From Shewanella sp. UCD-KL12 (GTDB lineage: Bacteria > Pseudomonadota > Gammaproteobacteria > Enterobacterales > Shewanellaceae): 46,384 bases of DNA. Below are positions 15,801 to 23,717 of this stretch, one piece after another. The first letter of the stretch is position 1; each line of letters opens with the position of its first letter. The translations under genes were made by a program, and so were the position numbers. Location: positions 1 to 46,384 of the forward strand of contig NZ_MPHJ01000024.1 of NCBI RefSeq assembly GCF_001957125.1, given 5' to 3'. The notes below the pieces were generated by a model. It saw only the letters and a list, made by a program, of their open reading frames with translations, had not been told where the DNA came from and searched no databases.

Positions 15801-16634
15801 TTAATTCCTTGGGCGAATAAAAGGCATATGGCGGTTCACATCTTTATAAAGCAGGTAACGAAATGGACCTGGACCACCGGCATAACATGCTTGTGGACAA
15901 AAGGCGCGTAGCCACATAAAGTCGCCCGCTTCAACTTCAACCCAATTTTGATTTAGGTGATAAACCGCTTTCCCCTCAAGTACATAAAGACCGTGCTCCA
16001 TGACATGCGTTTCATCGAATGGGATCACTGCACCTGGCTGTAGTGTGACGATATTCACATGCATATCATGGCGCATGTCGGTATGATCAACAAAGCGCGT
16101 CGTTGCCCAAACCTCTGTATCTTTCATTGTGGTCACAGGAATATCATTTTCATTAGTCACAAATGCTTCTGGTAGACCTAATCCTTCAACCTCTTGATAG
16201 GCTTTACGTACCCAGTGGAAACGCACATTTTCATCGTAGTTATTATGAACCGTCCAGTTACTGCCTGGCGGAATGAAAGCATAACCGCCTTCTGTCATAT
16301 GATGAGCTTCACCTTCAATGGTAATATCCATCTCACCAGCAACGACAAACAACACACCTTCTGCATTAGGGTCAAGCTCTGGCCTGTCAGAGCCACCTTG
16401 CGGAGTTATCTCAACAATATATTGTGAAAATGTTTCTGAGAATCCACTTAGTGGGCGAGCAATAACCCACATGCGCATATTTTTCCAAAATGGTAGCGAG
16501 CTCGTCACGATGTCAGTCATTACCCCTTTAGGGATCACTGCATAAGCGTCTGTTAGAACGGCACGATCTGAAAGTAACTGTGTTTGCGGTGGCAGGCCAC
16601 CTGTAGGAGAGTAATACTTGTTCTTTTCTGTCAT
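15801..16634 (-). CDS. allE: (S)-ureidoglycine aminohydrolase (UGHY)
   Basis: This 277-residue bicupin hydrolyses (S)-ureidoglycine to (S)-ureidoglycolate and ammonia, one step before the ureidoglycolate lyase encoded at 25189. The C-terminal cupin shows the metal-site pattern Glu-His-His-Gln: FDETHVMEHGLYVLEGKAV, then FCPQACYAGGPG. The N-terminal cupin has VLFVVAGEMDITIEGEAH and FIPPGSNWTVHN, and HWVRKAYQEVEGL links the domains as in the family. The ORF can be extended to a TTG at 16655, but the ATG at 16634 follows a GGAAGG box and fits family N-termini. It is divergent from a LysR gene that may control it. Confidence 0.93.
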   Translation of the reverse strand: MTEKNKYYSPTGGLPPQTQLLSDRAVLTDAYAVIPKGVMTDIVTSSLPFWKNMRMWVIARPLSGFSETFSQYIVEITPQGGSDRPELDPNAEGVLFVVAGEMDITIEGEAHHMTEGGYAFIPPGSNWTVHNNYDENVRFHWVRKAYQEVEGLGLPEAFVTNENDIPVTTMKDTEVWATTRFVDHTDMRHDMHVNIVTLQPGAVIPFDETHVMEHGLYVLEGKAVYHLNQNWVEVEAGDFMWLRAFCPQACYAGGPGPFRYLLYKDVNRHMPFIRPRN

Positions 16635-16710
16635 ATCTTGTGTTCCTTCCGACAAGAGGATCGCCTTAGCGTACAGGCATACTTATATCACCTTGGGCGC
16701 ATAAGCTTGA

Positions 16711-16728
16711 ATTGTTATGAGTAATAAT
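16711..16728. promoter_or_regulatory. Dyad in the allE-lysR spacer (candidate LysR site)
   Basis: ATTGTTA-TGAG-TAATAAT is an 18-bp dyad with one arm mismatch and fits the loose LysR T-N11-A form. It lies about 80 nt upstream of allE. Confidence 0.5.
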
Positions 16729-16759
16729 TATGCCCCAACCATTTATAATTGATAAATTA

Positions 16760-16774
16760 AATAATTGAATTATT
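16760..16774. promoter_or_regulatory. Perfect AT palindrome in the allE-lysR spacer
   Basis: AATAATT-G-AATTATT is a perfect 15-bp palindrome 36 nt before the lysR start, where autoregulation by the LysR protein would act. AT-only palindromes arise easily by chance, so confidence is limited. Confidence 0.4.
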
Positions 16775-16810
16775 ATAAGTGGATAATCAACTAGTTCAGG
16801 TGTTCATCTT

Positions 16811-17677
16811 GTGCAGCAGGTATTAGACCCCATTTTGTTACGAAGCCTAGTAGCAGTCGTAGATACAGGCAGTTTCACCCGTGCTGCAGAAAGTACTCAT
16901 TTAACACAATCAACCATCAGTCAGCAGATCCGTAAATTAGAAGCACAATTGGGATGCGATCTGTTAATCCGCAAAAAACGCTACACCACAGCCACGCTTG
17001 AGGGTGAACGTATCGTCACCTACGCCAGGCGTATTTTGGCCATGATGGAAGATGCAATAACACAAACAGCCAGCAGTTCAGAGCAAAGACCGGTCCGTCT
17101 CGGTGTACCCGAGGACTTTGCAACCCATGAGTTAATGCCAACGTTAACGCGTTTCGCTAGAACATTTCCTGATGTACGTCTCGAAGTTAAAAGTGGTTTG
17201 TGCAGTGATATATGGTCACAGTTTCAAAACAGTGATTTAGACCTTGCACTCATCAAGCACAGGTTAGGACAAGCACAGGGCATCGCGAGCTGGCCCGAGC
17301 CTTTGTGTTGGATTGACGGTAAAACCAGTAATAATTTACATCAAGCCACAGTGCCATTAGTCGGCTTGCCTAGTACAGGGTTATATCGCAGTGAGATGGC
17401 ACATACATTTGATATGCTTGGTGTAAAATGGAGAATGGCATACATTACAACTAGCCTATCTGGTGTCGGTTGCGCCGTAGAAGCAGGCTTAGGCATATCA
17501 CTGCTGCCAAAAAGGCTTGTGAGCCCACAACACAAAGTTTTAGGCATAGATGACGGCTTACCCGATGTTCCGCCGCTGGAGCTACTGCTTCACGTTGCCC
17601 CCCAACAATCGAAACAAACCACGTTTTTAGCACAATATTTAACAGAAGCGTGTGATGAGATTTTTGACCGGGTTTAG
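16811..17677 (+). CDS. LysR-family transcriptional regulator
   Basis: This 288-residue LysR-type regulator has an N-terminal winged helix (residues 4-62: LRSLVAVVDTGSFTRAAESTH, then LTQSTISQQIRKLEAQLG) and a periplasmic-binding-like effector domain from about residue 90. It starts with GTG at 16811, with AGG about 10 nt upstream. It is divergent from allE, across a spacer with two dyads, so it most likely controls ureidoglycine metabolism and itself. The effector is not identifiable from sequence. A 13-bp tandem repeat begins 13 nt after its stop codon. Confidence 0.88.
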   Translation: MQQVLDPILLRSLVAVVDTGSFTRAAESTHLTQSTISQQIRKLEAQLGCDLLIRKKRYTTATLEGERIVTYARRILAMMEDAITQTASSSEQRPVRLGVPEDFATHELMPTLTRFARTFPDVRLEVKSGLCSDIWSQFQNSDLDLALIKHRLGQAQGIASWPEPLCWIDGKTSNNLHQATVPLVGLPSTGLYRSEMAHTFDMLGVKWRMAYITTSLSGVGCAVEAGLGISLLPKRLVSPQHKVLGIDDGLPDVPPLELLLHVAPQQSKQTTFLAQYLTEACDEIFDRV

Positions 17678-17690
17678 CAAATCTTTCAAC

Positions 17691-17742
17691 TTGTTCAACA
17701 CTCTTGTTCAACCCACTTGTTCAACCCATTTGTTCAACACAG
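17691..17742. repeat. 13-bp tandem repeat array, 4 copies
   Basis: TTGTTCAAC recurs at 17691, 17704, 17717 and 17730, exactly 13 bp apart, with the other 4 bp of each unit varying (ACTC, CCAC, CCAT, ACAG). A degenerate fifth copy (TCTTTCAAC) precedes at 17682. The array starts just after the lysR stop codon. Confidence 0.9.
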
Positions 17743-17789
17743 GGGCTTAGCTCGCGGCTGTACACGAGTTACCTTATTTGTTTTATATC

Positions 17790-17866
17790 GAGCCACCCAT
17801 GCTAAATCATTAAGACCTTCAGAGCCTTGTTCAAGGTCGAAGAGCAAAATGAGTAATGGATGGCTC
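17790..17866. other. Nested inverted repeat between converging lysR and MYG1 genes
   Basis: Outer arms GAGCCACCCAT (17790-17800) and ATGGATGGCTC (17856-17866) pair with one G-U. Inside, GACCTT (17814-17819) pairs with AAGGTC (17833-17838). No T-tract follows, so it may be a REP-like element or a two-way 3'-end structure. Confidence 0.5.
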
Positions 17867-17952
17867 TATGTATGAATGCTATGTATTACAAGTTTTCCTG
17901 TGCAGCAAGCTGTCAGGCTGATTTATTTGTTAGGGCTAACTGGTCAGACTAT

Positions 17953-18837
17953 TTACTCGCCAGAGAGTGCCATGCTTGCCATCTTCATGGTACTTGCAAA
18001 CGATTCTGAACCTGCGATAAACAAGCCGTTATGGCAAAACATTGCATCATCTAAGCCTGTGACAGCTTGAAGCTCTGTACCGCTTAACCCAGCCCACTGT
18101 TTAGGCAGTGATTTTCGGTCTTCAAATGAACCAAGTTCTGCAGGTACAGTCTGAATTCTCCACTGCCCTGACTGAGATGGATAAACAACATATAAAGCCA
18201 CTTCAGATAATGAATGGACGGTTCTCTTCCAAGGTGTATATTTTTCTAACACTATCACTCTAGGATCTTCTGCATCATCAATCGCTTTAGCCACAATTGC
18301 TTTCGCGCTTAGACCGCCGTTAGCCGATGCGATAAAACGTGCTAACACCTTTGATGCAAAGTCTACCGCTTCGTTAAAGCTAGCATCAAAGTCTCCCTCT
18401 TCTTGCCAAGTTGGGTTAAACATTGAAATGGTGTGGCTCAGACTAATCCCAGTGGCAACTCCGGTTACATGGCCACAATCAATAGCATCAATGGTTGATA
18501 CTAAACCTGCATCAACAGCTGTCGCTAACTCTTGATCGCCTTCGCAAATCTCTAAACCGTATTTTTTCCAAATCAAGCCAAATGATGAATATGGAATACC
18601 ATCTTCACGTTCACCAGCTCCACCACGTTGATGATGATCAAAGCGGCCTGCATTAGGATCATATTCCCCACCAACATCAAGCACAACATCTGCTTTAGCG
18701 ATAATGTCAGCGTTACGAGTGCGTATCAGATTAAATGTGGGAAAAATACACTTAAGCGCAGCAATACTGAAAACATCATCGGCGTGAAAATTACCATCGT
18801 GGGTGACTATCGTTAATTCATTCATCTGTTTTTTCAT
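17953..18837 (-). CDS. MYG1-family metal-dependent hydrolase
   Basis: This 294-residue protein belongs to the MYG1 (UPF0160) family, which is related to DHH phosphoesterases; eukaryotic MYG1 acts as a 3'-5' RNA exonuclease. Metal-site motifs are visible: THDGNFHADDV at the N-terminus (HxD-like), DVVLDVGGEYDPNAGRFDHHQRGG (the DHH equivalent), VDAGLVSTIDAIDCG, and the C-terminal CHNGLFIAGSES. It sits alone between lysR and a TetR gene. A role in purine or BHAC metabolism is not evident, though breakdown of RNA to nucleotides would supply purines. The start could be M1 (18837) or M5 (18825); neither has a strong ribosome site. Confidence 0.85.
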   Translation of the reverse strand: MKKQMNELTIVTHDGNFHADDVFSIAALKCIFPTFNLIRTRNADIIAKADVVLDVGGEYDPNAGRFDHHQRGGAGEREDGIPYSSFGLIWKKYGLEICEGDQELATAVDAGLVSTIDAIDCGHVTGVATGISLSHTISMFNPTWQEEGDFDASFNEAVDFASKVLARFIASANGGLSAKAIVAKAIDDAEDPRVIVLEKYTPWKRTVHSLSEVALYVVYPSQSGQWRIQTVPAELGSFEDRKSLPKQWAGLSGTELQAVTGLDDAMFCHNGLFIAGSESFASTMKMASMALSGE

Positions 18838-19160
18838 TTTAGGAAGAGATAAGAAGGTGTCGCGTGTTGACGGGACTGCGAGGAATCATTCAAACAAAAA
18901 GTAGCGGGGATTCTATACGAAGCGAATGGACAACAACAGCAGAATTTAGATGACTGTCACCGATTGCATTGCTAGACAAGCTGTAAATTGAATCATCTAT
19001 GCTAAATCAACAACACTTAGTCACATCACGTTCAACCTAAAAAGATATGTTTCCCGGCTCATAAATAATTACCGATTACCAGGTAAGACAAATGAAACCG
19101 GCAACAAAAGTGTGCCAAGTTTTATTTCAATGCTTATATGGGGAGCTTATACGAGATAGC
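18838..19160. other. Spacer between MYG1 gene and TetR gene
   Basis: This stretch of 323 nt has no gene. It should contain the MYG1 promoter. I see no clear operator or terminator, only a small palindrome, TGACTGTCA (about 18952). Confidence 0.5.
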
Positions 19161-19787
19161 CTACTCTATCCCGCAGCCCTTGAGAATAATCTGTGTGAGC
19201 GAGGCAACGACCTCTTCAAAGTCCTCATCAGTCATCGCCTCTTTGTTTAATGCGGCAACCACTTGCACATTAAAGTCTGCGTAATGCTGGGTCGAACTCC
19301 AGATAAGAAATAGCAGATGATGCGGGTTCACCTTGTCAATCAAGCCTTGTTCAACCCAAGCTTCAATGACACTTACCTGCCCCTCTAACCACTCTCTAAA
19401 ATCACTATTTAAGTAGTCATTTAAAACCGGTGCACCGTGGATCAACTCACTGGCGAAGATCCTTGAAGAGTCAGGATCATCTTTAGCGTGCATGACTTTA
19501 GCGCGAATATAGGCACTAAGCGCTTGTTTAGGCGCTTTATCAACCGTTAAGGTGTCGTAATCTTTGTTCCAGACATCGATAATATTACTGAGTAACTGCT
19601 GGTATAGATCGGTCTTATCTTGAAAGTAGTAGTGGATGTTTGCTCTAGCGATATTGGCTCGCTCAGCAATTCGCTTAATCGATGCACCTTTGAATCCATA
19701 GGTGACAAACTCTTTTTTTGCAGCATTGAAAATAACAGCCTTATTCTTCTGCCGAATATTGCCTTCTGAAGCTTTAGCTTTTGCCAC
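19161..19787 (-). CDS. TetR-family regulator, RutR-like
   Basis: This 208-residue TetR-type regulator has an N-terminal helix-turn-helix (FVTYGFKGASIKRIAERANIARANIHYYF) and a C-terminal half of the RutR (YcdC) type: YIRAKVMHAKDDPDSSRIFASELIHGAPVL, then LLFLIWSSTQHYADF. RutR in E. coli senses uracil and controls pyrimidine and purine breakdown, so a nucleobase or ureide ligand is a fair inference. The frame reaches back to 19820, but a GTG at 19787 has AGGGAG 5 nt upstream and gives a family-like start (AKAKASEGN). It lies downstream of malate synthase G and is a candidate to bind the TTGACAC-N2-GTGTCAA dyads in this window. Confidence 0.85.
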   Translation of the reverse strand: MAKAKASEGNIRQKNKAVIFNAAKKEFVTYGFKGASIKRIAERANIARANIHYYFQDKTDLYQQLLSNIIDVWNKDYDTLTVDKAPKQALSAYIRAKVMHAKDDPDSSRIFASELIHGAPVLNDYLNSDFREWLEGQVSVIEAWVEQGLIDKVNPHHLLFLIWSSTQHYADFNVQVVAALNKEAMTDEDFEEVVASLTQIILKGCGIE

Positions 19788-19875
19788 AATAACTCCCTGT
19801 ACGAGATTGAGTATACCCAAATCACAGCTAAAGGCTTTATGCAGCTTTCAGTTACTATTTTGAGTATAAGTGCAG

Positions 19876-19919
19876 AAAAAATAAAATCAGCTACATGGAG
19901 CATGCTGCTGATTTTATTT
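19876..19919 (-). terminator. Terminator of malate synthase G gene
   Basis: AAATAAAATCAGC (19879-19891) and GCTGATTTTATTT (19907-19919) are perfect 13-bp arms, and on the minus strand the fold runs into a T-tract (19880-19876). It lies 66 nt past the glcB stop codon. Confidence 0.8.
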
Positions 19920-19984
19920 AATTAGATAATAAAATTTACCTCTTTTCAACCATGAAAAATGCTAACTATCTCCAATTTCTTAAA

Positions 19985-22186
19985 TTAATTGAGTGCTTTC
20001 ATTTCAAGCCTACGCTGGTGTAGTAGCGGTTCGGTGTAGCCATTAGGTTGAGATTTTCCTTTAAAAATCAGATCCATTGCAGCTAAGAATGCGATGTTAG
20101 TATCGAAGTTATCAGCCATTGGTTCATACTTTTTATCAGTAATGTTCTGCATATCAACGACTTTAGCCATTTTTTGTAAAGACGCGATTACCTGCTCATT
20201 GGTTAATAAACCATGGTGTAGCCAGTTGCAAATATGCTGGCTTGATATACGAAGTGTCGCCCTATCCTCCATCCGACCAACATCATTAATATCAGGAACC
20301 TTAGAGCAGCCTGTGCCTTGATCTATCCAACGGACCACATAACCAAGTAGGCCTTGGATATTGTTATCTAGTTCATTTTGAATCTCTTGCTCTGTTAACT
20401 CATCTGGGTTTTTAAGTAATGGAATGGTCAACAAATCATTCAATTGGTTTGTATTGGTATCCTTGCTGAACAGCTTAAGCATATTATCTTGAGTATCACT
20501 GACATTGACTTGGTGATAGTGCAGTACATGAAGTGTTGCCGCCGTTGGCGAGGGTACCCAAGCACAATTAGCGCCTGAAAGAGGATGGCCTATTTTGGTT
20601 TTAACCATAGCGGACATCTCATCAGGAATAGCCCACATGCCCTTACCTATCTGCGCTTTGCCTTTAAAACCTGCCTGTAGGCCAATGCGGACGTTACGGT
20701 CTTCATAGGCACTGATCCATTTTTCATTCTTCATTAGCTCTTTGCGCGCCATCGGACCCGCTTGCATACTCGTATGTATCTCATCACCCGTTCTATCTAA
20801 AAAGCCCGTATTAATAAAAGCGACACGCTCTTTACTGGCGCGGATACACTCTTTTAAATTGACGGATGTGCGGCGCTCTTCATCCATAATCCCCACCTTA
20901 ATGGTATTACTCGCTAAACCTAAACGCTCCTCTATTCGACTAAACAGTGAATTACTAAACGCCACTTCATCCGGCCCATGCATTTTAGGTTTAACGATAT
21001 ATACACTGCCTTTTCGGGAGTTTTTAAATGCAGATTTTCCTTTGAGATCGTGCAGTGAAATGAGTGTAGTAATTAAGCCATCTAAGATACCTTCTGGTAC
21101 CTCTTGGTTATCTGAGGTCAGTACGGCATCATTGGTCATCAAATGCCCCACATTACGGACAAACAATAAGCTTCGACCAGGTAGTGTAAGCTCTTGATTA
21201 TCTACGGTCTTATAACTTCTATCTGCATTGAGTTTTCTGGTAATCGTCACGCCATTTTTTTCGAGCGTCTCAGTCAGGTCCCCTTTCATCAGTCCTAACC
21301 AATTTCGATAAACCGCGGTCTTGTCTTCGGCATCAACCGCTGAAATGGAGTCTTCGCAATCTTGAATAGCGCTCAGTGCTGACTCTAAAATAATATCGGC
21401 AACAGAGGCTGGATCTGTTTTGGCGACAGGCATACTCGGGTCTATTTTAACTTCGATATGCAAGCCATTATTTTTAAATAAAATCGCACTTGGGTTCTGC
21501 TCATCGCCATTGAATCCCACAAACTTGCTAGGCTCGAGTAGGTTAACTCGTTGACCTGATTGCAGGTTAACGACAAGTTTAGATTGAGCAATCTGATAAC
21601 TGATAACATCGGCATGGCTACCTGTTTTTAACGGGATAACCTCATCTAAAAACTGACGGGCATAAGCTTGCACTTTAGCGCCGCGAACAGGGTTATAGCT
21701 CTTCGTTATTCCAGCGCCATCAGCATCACTGATCACATCTGTGCCGTAGAGCGCATCGTATAAGCTACCCCAGCGTGCATTCGCCGCATTTAACGCAAAA
21801 CGTGCATTCATTAATGGCACTACGAGTTGCGGCCCAGCCACTTTGCCAACTTCATCATCAACATAAGAGGTCGTGATTGAAAAGTCCTCTTTCTCCTCAA
21901 CGATATAGCCAATGTCAGTTAAGAACTGCTGGTACTTATGCTGATCAAAGCTATTAACAGTTCCTTGAACGCTATTTTCTAAATGCCAAGCGTCTATCTG
22001 CGCTTGAAACTCACGCCTAGTGGCTAATAACTGCTGGTTTTTAGGTGTAAATTCGTTAAATAGATCGGCCATTGCAAGCCAGAAGTCTTCGGCGTCGATA
22101 CCAGTACCTGGTAGTACTTCATGCTCAACAAAATTATATAAGCGCTCGGCGACTTTATATCCATGTTTCATTACTCGTTTATTCAT
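19985..22186 (-). CDS. glcB: Malate synthase G
   Basis: This 733-residue single-chain malate synthase condenses glyoxylate with acetyl-CoA to malate. Its length and layout fit isoform G (about 720 residues): SYNPVRGAKVQAYARQFLDE, LFKNNGLHIEV, RSLLFVRNVGHLMTND, the TIM-barrel stretch VYIVKPKMHGPDEVAF, then IKVGIMDEERRTSVNL. RMEDRATLRISSQHICNWL carries the catalytic Asp near the C-terminus. It offers a second route for the glyoxylate made by the purine operon, using acetyl-CoA, beside the BHAC. AAGG lies upstream of the ATG. An imperfect dyad, TTGAGCAAAATTGGTTCAA, is 26 nt upstream of the start (22212-22230). Confidence 0.96.
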   Translation of the reverse strand: MNKRVMKHGYKVAERLYNFVEHEVLPGTGIDAEDFWLAMADLFNEFTPKNQQLLATRREFQAQIDAWHLENSVQGTVNSFDQHKYQQFLTDIGYIVEEKEDFSITTSYVDDEVGKVAGPQLVVPLMNARFALNAANARWGSLYDALYGTDVISDADGAGITKSYNPVRGAKVQAYARQFLDEVIPLKTGSHADVISYQIAQSKLVVNLQSGQRVNLLEPSKFVGFNGDEQNPSAILFKNNGLHIEVKIDPSMPVAKTDPASVADIILESALSAIQDCEDSISAVDAEDKTAVYRNWLGLMKGDLTETLEKNGVTITRKLNADRSYKTVDNQELTLPGRSLLFVRNVGHLMTNDAVLTSDNQEVPEGILDGLITTLISLHDLKGKSAFKNSRKGSVYIVKPKMHGPDEVAFSNSLFSRIEERLGLASNTIKVGIMDEERRTSVNLKECIRASKERVAFINTGFLDRTGDEIHTSMQAGPMARKELMKNEKWISAYEDRNVRIGLQAGFKGKAQIGKGMWAIPDEMSAMVKTKIGHPLSGANCAWVPSPTAATLHVLHYHQVNVSDTQDNMLKLFSKDTNTNQLNDLLTIPLLKNPDELTEQEIQNELDNNIQGLLGYVVRWIDQGTGCSKVPDINDVGRMEDRATLRISSQHICNWLHHGLLTNEQVIASLQKMAKVVDMQNITDKKYEPMADNFDTNIAFLAAMDLIFKGKSQPNGYTEPLLHQRRLEMKALN

Positions 22187-22211
22187 AAAAAATTACTACC
22201 TTCATTGATAA

Positions 22212-22230
22212 TTGAGCAAAATTGGTTCAA
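22212..22230. promoter_or_regulatory. Imperfect dyad upstream of glcB
   Basis: TTGAGCAAAATTGGTTCAA has 9-bp arms with two mismatches, TTGA/TCAA at the outer ends. It differs from both shared motifs in the window. It may be an operator for glcB, but single dyads of this quality can be chance. Confidence 0.3.
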
Positions 22231-22397
22231 ATTTCTTCACGTATTTTTGCTGTTATTTTTGATTATATTTATTGATTTTTTTGGATTTTTACTTAAATTT
22301 GTCTTTCGGTAACTGATGTGATTACTCTTATGATCTTCAACCATCATTCTGACGCTATTAGCGCGAATGGATTATCGCAACATAATAAAATGAGCAG

Positions 22398-22419
22398 AAA
22401 AGCCTCACTGAGTGAGGCT
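22398..22419 (-). terminator. Terminator of the purine-degradation operon
   Basis: AGCCTCACT (22401-22409) and AGTGAGGCT (22411-22419) form a GC-rich stem about 50 nt past the puuD stop codon. The minus-strand T-run is short (TTTC). Confidence 0.7.
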
Positions 22420-22468
22420 GTCTATTACGGTAAAGCCTTCTACTGCGTTAATTACACAGTCCAAGCTG

Positions 22469-23665
22469 CTACTGCCTGCTGGTATTCGATAACCAGATAG
22501 CTAAGGTGGTACGCTCCTCATCAGTCATCTGAGTCTTATTCATAAATGGCATGTCTTTAGCGTCAATCACTCGCGCTTTGATACGCGGTGCCCATTGCTC
22601 AATACTGGCAGTATCTGAAAATACGATACCAGCTGGTGCTATAGTGAACACATCATCAGTCGGTGTCGCTGAATGACAGCTGCCACATCGTGCATCAATA
22701 ATCTGCTTTACCTGCATATCATTTACTGTTTGCTGCTTCTGCTCGGCGCTAAGCTCGGTAGATGCAGGAGCAATGGCTATAGCAAGCACTATGGTTGCTA
22801 ATGCAGAACCTACAAGTACTAGCGGCTTTTGCTTACCGAAGTGACGCAATACAAAGTACTGACGTACTGCCGCTGTGATTAAGATAATCGCGATGAGCAC
22901 TAACCAGTTTGCACTATGGTTATAGGTCATTGGGTAGTGGTTTGAGATCATGATGAAGATGATCGGTAACGTTGTGTAGGTATTATGGGTTGAACGCAAT
23001 TTGGCGTTTAAGCCGTACTTTGGATCTGGCGTTTTTCCCTCTTCTACCGCTTTTACAAGCGCACGCTGTGAAGGAATAATGCCAAAAAACACGTTACCGG
23101 CCATGATGGTGCCGATAATTGCGCCCATATGCATATAGGCACCGCGAGCACTAAACACTTGTGTTAACCCATAAGAGAGTGCTGTACCGACTGCAATTAA
23201 GATCAAGCCAAGTATTAAGCCATGATCTTTAAGCTTAGTTCTGACTAAAAACTCATAGCTACCCACACCTGCTACAATCGCACCAATTCCAAGTCCAATC
23301 GCTTGAAACTGTGTTAAGTCGGCAACGCGCTTATCAATAAGGTATGACTCTGCCCCAACATAGAACATCAGTGACAGCAGCAAAAAGCCAGTTAACCAAG
23401 TGGTATATGCTTCCCACTTAAACCAATGTAAATTGCCAGGCATCTGCGGCGGTGCCAGTTTGTATTTAGCGACTTCATAAAATCCACCGCCGTGAATTGC
23501 CCAAAGATCGCCGCCTACGCCTTTATCAGCTTTCCACTGCGGAGGCTTCTCTAGATGGTTATCTAACCAAACAAAGTAAAATGATGCACCGATCCAGGCG
23601 ACACCTGTGATCACGTGCGCAAAGCGAATAATTAGGTTTAACCATTCATTAATATAGGGATCCAT
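22469..23665 (-). CDS. puuD: Membrane-bound urate oxidase (PuuD) with cytochrome c domain
   Basis: This 398-residue integral membrane protein oxidises urate to 5-hydroxyisourate. The N-terminal part has about eight hydrophobic segments (residues 9-300), with family stretches WLNLIIRFAHVITGVAWIGASFYFVWLDNHL and WAIHGGGFYEVAKYKLAP. The C-terminal 70 residues form a c-type cytochrome domain with CGSCH at 327-331 and an axial-Met candidate in DMPFMNK. Unlike soluble uricase it should pass electrons to the respiratory chain and make no H2O2. It is the last gene of the operon, 52 nt after guaD, followed by a terminator. The ribosome site AGGA is 5 nt before the ATG. Confidence 0.94.
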   Translation of the reverse strand: MDPYINEWLNLIIRFAHVITGVAWIGASFYFVWLDNHLEKPPQWKADKGVGGDLWAIHGGGFYEVAKYKLAPPQMPGNLHWFKWEAYTTWLTGFLLLSLMFYVGAESYLIDKRVADLTQFQAIGLGIGAIVAGVGSYEFLVRTKLKDHGLILGLILIAVGTALSYGLTQVFSARGAYMHMGAIIGTIMAGNVFFGIIPSQRALVKAVEEGKTPDPKYGLNAKLRSTHNTYTTLPIIFIMISNHYPMTYNHSANWLVLIAIILITAAVRQYFVLRHFGKQKPLVLVGSALATIVLAIAIAPASTELSAEQKQQTVNDMQVKQIIDARCGSCHSATPTDDVFTIAPAGIVFSDTASIEQWAPRIKARVIDAKDMPFMNKTQMTDEERTTLAIWLSNTSRQ

Positions 23666-23717
23666 AATCTTCCTTAATTTTTATAATTAGTTGTATTTGT
23701 TGCTAAAGCAATACTAC

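Noticed and set aside
20742..21197. 151-residue open frame opposite malate synthase G
   Set aside because: It is the antisense shadow of a well-supported gene, with biased composition and no family resemblance.
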